From the NCBI GenBank assembly GCA_022822685.1, contig JAJEAQ010000017.1, positions 1-14,415 on the forward strand: 14,415 nt of DNA, read 5' to 3'. Shown in pieces: positions 1 to 6,100 of this stretch. The notes beneath the pieces are model-generated. The model made no database searches. It was not told the origin of the DNA and saw only the letters and a list, made by a program, of their open reading frames with translations. This DNA comes from Trichodesmium sp. jk18x7bins.61 (GTDB lineage Bacteria; Cyanobacteriota; Cyanobacteriia; Cyanobacteriales; Microcoleaceae). The translations under genes were made by a program, and so were the position numbers. Every line of letters begins with the position of its first letter. Position 1 is the stretch's first letter.

Positions 1-140
1 GCTTTCCCTAGCGGGTGGTCCTCGCCTTTTGGTTTCACCCACATTCTTAACTCAGTTATCCGCTCTGTATGGGTTACAGAGACTGGACTCTAGCCATACG
101 TCCCTAGTTGCTAGGGGTTCCTGCTAGAAACGAACCGCAC
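1..140 (-). mobile_element. 5' end of a probable group II intron inserted in ccdA (partial)
   Basis: Read on the minus strand, the ccdA reading frame stops matching its family exactly at 141, and the next bases are GTGCGGTTCG, a good match to the group II intron 5' consensus GTGYG. The following 130 nt have no long ORF but can form stable helices: CCCTAG/CTAGGG around a CAA loop, CTCTGTA/TACAGAG, GTATGG/CCATAC and GTGGGTG/CACCCGC (one wobble). That suits domain I of a group II intron. The junction falls within a Leu codon (ATG C|..), and precise splicing would restore the expected Met-Leu of CcdA. The rest, including any reverse transcriptase ORF and the 3' exon, is off the left edge. An insertion sequence end is the alternative, but no transposase coding or terminal inverted repeat is visible. 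Confidence 0.6.
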
Positions 141-291
141 GCATGGATAACATACAAGGCGTGAGACTTGTGAGTAAACCAGCAACAAAGATCATGAGCC
201 AACTTACCCAACTTAGGTGCATTAGTTGAGTTTTGACTAGAGTATTTGCATATTGGGCAATTTCATAAAGTAAATTTAGGATAGTTTCCAT
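141..291 (-). CDS. ccdA: CcdA-type cytochrome c biogenesis protein, 5' exon (interrupted)
   Basis: CcdA is a polytopic membrane protein that carries reducing equivalents across the thylakoid or plasma membrane for haem attachment to c-type cytochromes. The minus-strand frame opens with ATG at 291-289, preceded by GAGG (300-297) with a 5-nt spacer; the upstream frame soon meets TGA, so this start is secure. It encodes 50 residues: METILNLLYEIAQ at the start, a hydrophobic segment WLMIFVAGLLTSL, and then the family hallmark LTPCMLSM, whose Cys belongs to the redox pair. Family members continue with Leu-Pro-Ile and more membrane helices. Here the frame runs into intron-like DNA after the first base of the Leu codon and stops after Arg-Ala-Val-Arg-Phe. 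Without splicing the product would be a dead N-terminal stub. Only this exon is in the window. Confidence 0.75.
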
Positions 292-435
292 ATCAACCTC
301 TATGGGGTTAAAATACCATTTTCAACTGACCAACTTCGATCAAGCTGGCTCACTTGTTCCTTCTTGATCATCCATTGACACTTAAAGTTATACAAATTTA
401 GACATTTTCCAGTTTGATGTTATATCCCTACTTTG

Positions 436-462
436 CTAACTCCATTAAACCTTTGGAGTTAG
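436..462. repeat. 9-bp perfect inverted repeat (hairpin)
   Basis: CTAACTCCA (436-444) is the exact reverse complement of TGGAGTTAG (454-462), with a 9-nt loop. The T-rich tail on the plus strand is weak and no plus-strand gene ends here, so a terminator role is doubtful. It could be a regulatory stem in the ccdA leader or a small repeat. Confidence 0.5.
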
Positions 463-621
463 ATTTTAGATTTGGGCGTAATTGCAGATTTTCTCTGGAA
501 TTATCTGAAACAAATTGACCACAAATGAAATCTAGTATATATGACAACTTTTAATATAACTAAGGAACAGATTTTTGATATCTAAAATAAATCTAGAGAT
601 TAATATTTTTGCCAATATGTA

Positions 622-650
622 TTGACAGCAATATGACCAATCATTATACT
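622..650 (+). promoter_or_regulatory. Sigma-70-type promoter of mazEF
   Basis: TTGACA at 622-627 and TATACT at 645-650 are separated by exactly 17 nt, close to the bacterial consensus. The -10 box ends 25 nt before the mazE start. CAATATG occurs as a direct repeat at 613-619 and 629-635, flanking the -35 box. Confidence 0.7.
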
Positions 651-673
651 TACAGAAAAGTAAGAGTATAATG
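642..673. promoter_or_regulatory. Palindromic probable operator over the mazEF -10 box
   Basis: CATTATACT (642-650) is perfectly mirrored by AGTATAATG (665-673). TTAC/GTAA inside the arms extends the symmetry with a 2-nt offset. The left arm includes the -10 box and the right arm ends two bases before the mazE start codon. Ribbon-helix-helix antitoxins usually bind such palindromes in their own promoters, so autorepression by the MazE-like protein is inferred. Confidence 0.55.
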
Positions 674-675
674 AA

Positions 676-921
676 ATGGCCACTGTCAAAACTGCAATCT
701 CATTACAAGAGTCTCTGTTTGAACAAGCTGAAGCACTAGCGGCGAAAATGAAAATTTCTAGAAGTCGTTTAATCGCCATGGCTCTAGAAGAGTTTATCAG
801 TCGGCATCAAAATCGACTATTACTAGAAAAAATAAATGCTGCTTATGAAGGTATTTCAGAACCAGAAATATCAACTTCAATTATTAAACATCATAGGAGT
901 ATAATAGAGGACGAGTGTTAA
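676..921 (+). CDS. MazE-like ribbon-helix-helix antitoxin
   Basis: This 81-residue protein should neutralise the toxin encoded next and repress the operon. Residues 3-10 (VKTAISLQ) form the likely DNA-binding beta strand, followed by two helices (about 11-24 and 28-42) with the ISRSRLIAMALEEFI pattern typical of CopG/MazE-type antitoxins. The charged, probably flexible C-terminal half (about 45-81) would wrap the toxin. A weak AAGAG lies 9 nt upstream of the ATG. Its end overlaps the GTG start of the toxin gene by 7 nt, the usual arrangement for translational coupling. It looks intact. Confidence 0.8.
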   Translation: MATVKTAISLQESLFEQAEALAAKMKISRSRLIAMALEEFISRHQNRLLLEKINAAYEGISEPEISTSIIKHHRSIIEDEC

Positions 922-1271
922 TTAATCAAGGCGATATATTCTGGATTGAATTAGGTGAACCATCTGGTTTACAAGGGAGTTATAAACATCCTCACGTTGT
1001 GCTCCAGAACAATGTTTTTAACTCGAGTCTAATTAAGACTGTTATTGTTTGTAGTTTAAGTTCCAATCTGAAGCTGGCAGCGGTTCCTGGTAATATTGTT
1101 TTGACTCCTGGTGAAACTAATTTACCAGAGCCAAGAGTTGTGAATATCTCTCAGATTTTGACTTTGAAAAAAGTACAACTGACAGCTCAAATCGGAACCC
1201 TTTCTCCTCAGAGAGTAGAGCAAATATTAGAAGGACTGGAACTAATGCTCAAGCCCAAAGAAATGGAATAA
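915..1271 (+). CDS. MazF/PemK-family mRNA interferase toxin
   Basis: MazF toxins are dimeric endoribonucleases that cut mRNA and arrest growth when the antitoxin is lost. The 118 residues carry the family pattern: NQGDIFWIELGEPSG near the N-terminus, KHPHVVLQN, TVIVCSLSS, a central GNIVLTPGETNLPEPRVVN strand-loop, and QILTLKK followed by LSPQRVEQILEGL. The length is normal. The start is GTG, with GAGG (907-910) 4 nt upstream, inside the end of the antitoxin gene. No disabling change is seen. Its RNA cleavage site cannot be predicted from sequence alone. Confidence 0.85.
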   Translation: MLINQGDIFWIELGEPSGLQGSYKHPHVVLQNNVFNSSLIKTVIVCSLSSNLKLAAVPGNIVLTPGETNLPEPRVVNISQILTLKKVQLTAQIGTLSPQRVEQILEGLELMLKPKEME

Positions 1272-1363
1272 AGCAAATGTATACAGTTAGAAGTAAAAAC
1301 TAAATACTACAGAACTTCAAAACCAGATACTTAAGATTTATCAATGATTTGATTATGTAGTTT

Positions 1364-1375
1364 TTGTAGCTACAA
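1364..1375. repeat. 12-bp perfect palindrome
   Basis: TTGTAGCTACAA is its own reverse complement and lies about 90 nt downstream of the mazF stop. It could be a protein-binding site; it has no loop or T-run, so it is not a terminator. No specific regulator is assigned. Confidence 0.4.
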
Positions 1376-1627
1376 TTCCTGTAGATATTTCCATATAAAT
1401 TGCTAAATATCGCTCCTCACCTTACTTTTCAGAGTTCAGCTCAAACCCTGTTAAATAATCTCACTTAAATATAGCAATTATCCCAATTCTAAATGATTTG
1501 AAAAAAATACCGAAATTGATCAATAGTCTGAAACTTTTACTCCTGTTGCCTAGTTCGACAGATATTTACTACATAACCCAAATAGACATCTCTAGGAATT
1601 ATATAAACCTTTTATTAAACCCTTGCA

Positions 1628-1649
1628 GGGACGTTCCATGGAACATCCC
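1628..1649. repeat. 22-bp near-perfect palindrome around GTTCCATGGAAC
   Basis: GGGACGTTCCA is followed by TGGAACATCCC. The two arms differ at a single mirrored position (C versus A). From memory, very similar GGGACGTTCCATGGAACG palindromes are scattered between genes in filamentous cyanobacteria, so this is probably an interspersed repeat or the core of a miniature element. Confidence 0.6.
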
Positions 1650-1887
1650 CACATTCTTTTTTGGAGATATCTAATACCACCATTTGAATAATGTAGGCGA
1701 CAAATCCCTATTCCCTATATATAGTTCTGTAACATTCTTTAATCAAATTGGTGTAATAAGAGTGCTATATAAATTCAAGAATCAGGGCTTTTTTTATTAA
1801 TATCAGTTTCAAAATATATTGCGACAAAGTATTTGTTGATAAGAGGAGAGGAGAAGGGCAAATTTATTTATAAGATTACTTGATGAA

Positions 1888-1901
1888 ATTGCTTAAGCAA
1901 T
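1888..1901. repeat. 14-bp perfect palindrome
   Basis: ATTGCTTAAGCAAT is perfectly self-complementary, and outer bases (GATGA before, TCATC after) extend it imperfectly. It lies about 150 nt upstream of the likely start of the secreted protein gene, so it could be an operator for it. Confidence 0.4.
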
Positions 1902-2047
1902 CGTCTCATCCAGTTGCTCTGATTCAAAATCAACTAGATGGGTGAAACTTTACCTCATTTTCCTGGTTGATTCTAAAAAAGAGAAGTTTAGAGCCAAAAC
2001 TTACTCAACTTTTTTCAAACACTCCAAATAAATCAGAAAAATCAACT

Positions 2048-2626
2048 ATGTTCAAAATTATTTCTATTAGTTCCTTGTTTGCAGGATTTATTCTAATGAC
2101 ATATTCTGCCACAAATTCTCCGGCTTGGGCATCAGTTAAAACTTTATCTCACACTTCAAATAGCACTCTTTTTGAGATAGCCCAGAGAAATCAACCAGAT
2201 AAATCAGATCAAAGATATCGCAATGGCTTTGAAGCTGGGGTAGAAGCAGCTCGTAATGGTGGCCCATCTTCTCCTACCTATGATGCGCCAACTATTTATA
2301 TTGATGGTTATCGAGATGGATATACTCAATATACTAACGGCTTTGAAGCTGGGGTAGAAGCAGCTCGTAATGGTGGCCCATCTTCTCCTACCTATGATGC
2401 ACCATCAACTTATGTGGAAGCTTATGAAGAAGGTTATGCCAGTGCTAGCCCTGGTGGTAGTATTGCTCAACGCTGTTTAGAGGAAGCGGCTCGGCAGGGC
2501 TATGCTCCAGCTACGGTTGCTGCTGATTACACCCAAAGAGGAGGTGACATATTGCTGGATACTCCTAAAGGCACTTATGGATGTACTGTGAAAAGGAATG
2601 GAAAAGTCAGTTTGTATCCATATTAA
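2048..2626 (+). CDS. Small secreted protein with a duplicated 38-residue unit
   Basis: I do not recognise the family. The open frame extends back to a TTG at 1967, but ATG 2048 is preferred because it begins a classical signal peptide: MFKIISISSLFAGFILMTYSA, then AWA-S as a likely cleavage site near residue 27. That gives 192 residues, exported to the periplasm or beyond. The mature part holds two copies of a unit starting NGFEAGVEAARNGGPSSPTY, each followed by a Tyr/Gly-rich DGYRDGY or EAYEEGY stretch. The C-terminal domain contains two Cys (RCLEEA and YGCTV), which could form a disulfide. The ribosome binding site is weak. It stands alone between two long spacers, so context gives no function. 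Confidence 0.6.
   Translation: MFKIISISSLFAGFILMTYSATNSPAWASVKTLSHTSNSTLFEIAQRNQPDKSDQRYRNGFEAGVEAARNGGPSSPTYDAPTIYIDGYRDGYTQYTNGFEAGVEAARNGGPSSPTYDAPSTYVEAYEEGYASASPGGSIAQRCLEEAARQGYAPATVAADYTQRGGDILLDTPKGTYGCTVKRNGKVSLYPY
2225..2400 (+). repeat. Recent tandem duplication inside the secreted protein gene
   Basis: Bases 2225-2286 and 2339-2400 are identical over 62 nt, including synonymous positions, with a period of 114 nt (38 codons). The intervening DNA has diverged. Complete nucleotide identity suggests a recent duplication or gene conversion between the two units. Confidence 0.9.
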
Positions 2627-3190
2627 TGTTAAAGCCAGCGATCGCTAATATCTTGATGAGGAGGTTAAGGTAGCTATACAGCTATGCTGAAGGGTAGATT
2701 GGGTAGGTTGGGTTAAGCAAAGCGCGAAATCTAACAACCAGTATTATGGCTCCCAACTCTGCACTTGTGCGTCTCTTGATTTGTTAAAACTGGTATTAGG
2801 AGGTATGTAGAAATAAGTTGTACAAATTTGATCTGAAATGGATGATAAGTCTAGAGCTTCCCTCAAAAAAATGTTCAGGTTATTTTTACACAAGTCCTTA
2901 CTGTATTGATTCGTAAAATGATTGAAGTGATTTTGTATTTTCCTGCCAGTTAAGGTAAGTTTGAACAAAATTAATTGCACCCGCACTTAATTTTTCATAT
3001 CCCTCGCCCTCCCTACTACTTGCATCTTTCACCTCAAGGATGGGGCAGGCTCCATTAAGTCAGTTTCAAAGCTGGGATTTTAATATTTCAAACTACCCAG
3101 GCGCACGCCAAAAAGTTGCACATCGCGTAATATCGTTAATTTATTATCTAATGTCGTAGCCATAATTAATATTCTTAAAAGAAGACAAAA
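2627..3190. other. Non-coding stretch with a HIP1 site and an interspersed repeat
   Basis: These 564 bases hold a GCGATCGC site about 10 nt after the preceding stop, a repeat at 2703-2736, and otherwise AT-rich sequence without a recognisable gene. An 80-codon minus-strand frame (2744-2986) resembles nothing and is rejected. Just before 3191 the sequence AAAAGAAGAC could serve as a weak ribosome binding site for the giant gene. Confidence 0.5.
2703..2736. repeat. Cyanobacterial GTAGGTTGGGTT-type interspersed repeat
   Basis: The sequence GTAGGTTGGGTTAAGCAAAG, followed by CGCGAAATCTAACA, closely matches a repeat I know from many cyanobacterial intergenic regions (GTAGGTTGGGTTGAGCAAAG, then CGAAACCCAACA). 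Its ends are partly complementary (GTTGGGTT with AAATCTAAC), consistent with a decayed hairpin. Confidence 0.55.
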
Positions 3191-6100
3191 ATGAGCAATT
3201 TGTTTCCAGTAACTACAGCCCAACATTTCCAAGCAGCCAACCAAGCTTTAGCAGCAGATAAACCAGAAGAAGCGATCGCACTCTACCACAAGGCAATCGA
3301 ACTTAATCCCAACTTGGCCTTGTATCACCAAACCCTAGGAGATGTTTTAATTCAAATAGGTAAATGGGAAGAAGCAACTACAGCCTACAAGAAAGCCATA
3401 GAACTAAAACCTACTTCCGCACTGTATCATCATAATTTGGGAAAAGTCCAGGAGAAACAAGGTCAGTTAGAAGAAGCGATCGCCTCTTACTCTCAAGCTA
3501 TTAACATTAATCCTAATTTCTCAGAATTCTACAATAGTTTGGGAACAGCCTTAATGGAGAAGGGGTTAATCGATGAAGCGATCGCCAAATTTCAAAAAGC
3601 TATATCTCTAGAGCCAGACTCTGGCATAGCCCACCAAAACTTAGGATTAGCCTTAGAAAAACAAGGTCAGATTGAGGAAGCGATCGTCTGTTATCGAAAA
3701 GCTCTGGAAGTTGACCCAGGGTTTTGGGAACCATACCAAAAGTTAGGAATAGCTCTCACAAAACAAAGAGAGCTACATCAAGCTGCCCAAGTTTACTCAA
3801 AAGCTTGCCAACTTCACCTCACCTCTGCCACAGTTCATCATCATTGTGGAGAAGCTTTAACTAAATTCCACCAGTGGGAAGAAGCTGTGGCTGCATATCA
3901 CAAAGCAATAGAAATTCAAGCCAACTCTGCGGTAGTCTATCACCAATACGGTTATGCTCTCGCCCAACTGCAAAAATGGCCAGAAGCAATAGCAGCCTAC
4001 CGTCAAGCTATCGAACTTCAGCTTAACTCCCCAGAGATTTATCATCATTTAGGATATGCTTTAGTTCAACATAAAAGTTGGTCTGAAGCTATAGTTGCTT
4101 ATCGCAAAGTTACTGAACTACAGCCTAACTCTCCAGAGGCTTATCATCATTTGGGCTATGCTCTGAGTCAACTCCAAAAATGGGAAGAAGCAGTAATAGC
4201 CTACCGGAAGGCTGCCCAACTAGAGCCAAATTCCCCAGATGTACATCACCAATTAGGTTGTGCTCTCATAAAACTCAAACAAAATCAAGAGGCGGTGGCC
4301 GTTATCCGTAAGGCTTTAGAACTTAATCCTAATTTGCTTGAGGCCTATAGGGACTTGGGAACAGCTCTCAGTCATCTGAACCAGTGGGATGAGGCGATCG
4401 CTACTTATCATCATGTTCTAGGAGTTAACCCCAATCAGGGAGAAATTCATGGTGATTTGGGACAGATATTGGCTGCACAAAAACAGTGGGATGAGGCGAT
4501 CGCTAGTTATCATCGCGCTCTAGAACTCAACCCTAAGCTGCCAGATGTTCATCATAGTTTGGCTTTAGCTTTGGTGCAGCAACAAAAATTTGATGATGGG
4601 ATTGTCAGTTATCGCAATGCTATTGAACTAGGTATCAACACAGCAGAAATTCACCATCAGTTAGGCCATACCCTCAGCCAGCTTAAACGTTGGGATGAGG
4701 CTGTGGTCAGTTATCGTCGAGCAGTAGAAATTAATCCTAACTCAGCAGCGGTTCATCATGTTCTGGGAGAGAGTCTAGCCCAACTAGAAAGGTGGGATGA
4801 GGCGATCGCTTCTTTCTCCAAAGCTGGTCAACTTAACCCTAAATCTCCAGACGTGCATTGCCATCTTGGGGAACTAATGTCAAGATTAGGTAGATGGGAT
4901 GAGGCGATGGCAGCTTATGCAAAAGCTGTGGAATTGCGACCTAATTCGGCACAATTTCATTTTCAGTTAGCAGAAGCAAAGACTAGGCAAAATCCACTTA
5001 GTGAGGCGATCGCTTGTTATCGTCGTGCTTTAGAAATTGACCCCCACTTTTCTCAAGCCCAGACAAAATTAGAAACAGTTGCATCAGTACAAAATATCCT
5101 GAAAAATGGTGAAATTGGTAGCCTCAGTTTCTTAGGAGAAACAGAATTTGAAGGTTGTCTTGACTATGCAACTATCGACTATGTTTATGGTTGGGCTAGA
5201 CATAAAAAAGACCAGGAAAAAGTTGTGTTTCTGGATATTTTTGTTGGCAATAACTTAGTAGGCACATTAGTAGCAAATAAATATCGTCAAGATTTAGCTG
5301 AGGCTTTTGATAGTCATGGATATCATGCTTTTGCGCAAAAAATCCCCCCATCTCTACATAGCAATGGCGTAGTGGAAGTTAGTGTAAAAATTACAGAAAC
5401 AGGTCAACAACTGAAACATTCTCCCAAGTTATTAGTAGTCGGACCGAAAGGGAAAAAACATGAAATTGCTCGGAGTTTTACTGAAGGTGAAATTAAGAAA
5501 CTAATCTATCATCAACCACCCGCTACTATCAACACAGAAAAACCTCAAGTAGGAATAATTATTTTAAGCTTAAACGGAGCCAAATTATTAGATGAATTAT
5601 TTGCTTCTTTTGAGATTTATAACAGCTATGAAAAAGCAGAATTAATTGTAGTTGACCATGGCTCGACAGATAATAGTATTGATGTCTGTAGGCAATGGTC
5701 AGAAAAGTTACCAATTAAAGTAATTGCCAGAGGAGAAAATTATTCTTTCTCTAACTCTAGCAATGTGGGAGTGAATGAAACAAACGCTCCTTTGCTGCTA
5801 TTTATGAATAATGATATTACCCTCTGCCAAGATATAATTCCCCAAATGGTAGAGTTAATTCAGCAGGATAAAAATCTCGGAATGGTAGGAGTGAAATTAT
5901 TAGATATTGTGAGCGATCGCTCCTTAGCATTTCCACCCACTCAACATTTAGGAGTGCAATTATATTTCCACAGTCAAAATGAACCGTTTTATCCTTTTGA
6001 AGTCCGCTATGCTCCTCAGTTATTAAAAGTACAATCGGCTCCTTGGAAAGTGCCAGCAGTAACAGGGGCATTAATGATGTGTCGGCGAGAAGATTTTCAG

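Larger units (their letters stand above)
292..675. other. Divergent intergenic region between ccdA and mazE
   Basis: This 384-base spacer separates the minus-strand ccdA from the plus-strand toxin-antitoxin operon. It has stop codons in all frames and no family-like peptide. It holds the mazE promoter and a palindrome near its right end, and a hairpin at 436-462. Upstream of ccdA only the ribosome binding site is clear; I could not assign a convincing -35/-10 pair for that gene. Confidence 0.6.
1272..2047. other. Long non-coding stretch with palindromes
   Basis: These 776 bases have no convincing gene. They contain three strong palindromes (1364-1375, 1628-1649, 1888-1901). A purine-rich GGAGAGGAGA track near 1844-1853 is followed by a 20-codon frame from ATG 1883 to TGA 1943-1945. 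That frame is in phase with the secreted protein gene but cut off from it by the stop. I see no promoter good enough to report. Confidence 0.5.

Noticed and set aside
1..140. End of a TnpB-type insertion sequence
   Set aside because: No frame gives a TnpB C-terminus or zinc ribbon, while the other side is exactly the CcdA N-terminus and the boundary starts GTGCG.
1883..1945. 20-codon frame behind a GGAGAGGAGA tract, in phase with the secreted protein gene
   Set aside because: The purine tract is about 30 nt from the ATG, the peptide resembles nothing, and the signal peptide start at 2048 explains the gene better.
2744..2986. 80-codon minus-strand open frame
   Set aside because: Composition is unlike a real protein, no ribosome binding site, no recognisable motif, and it lies between repeats in an AT-rich spacer.
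3215..5050. Regular 102-bp periodicity that could suggest a CRISPR-like or satellite array
   Set aside because: It is fully explained by 34-codon TPR units in one open frame; units differ widely at the nucleotide level.
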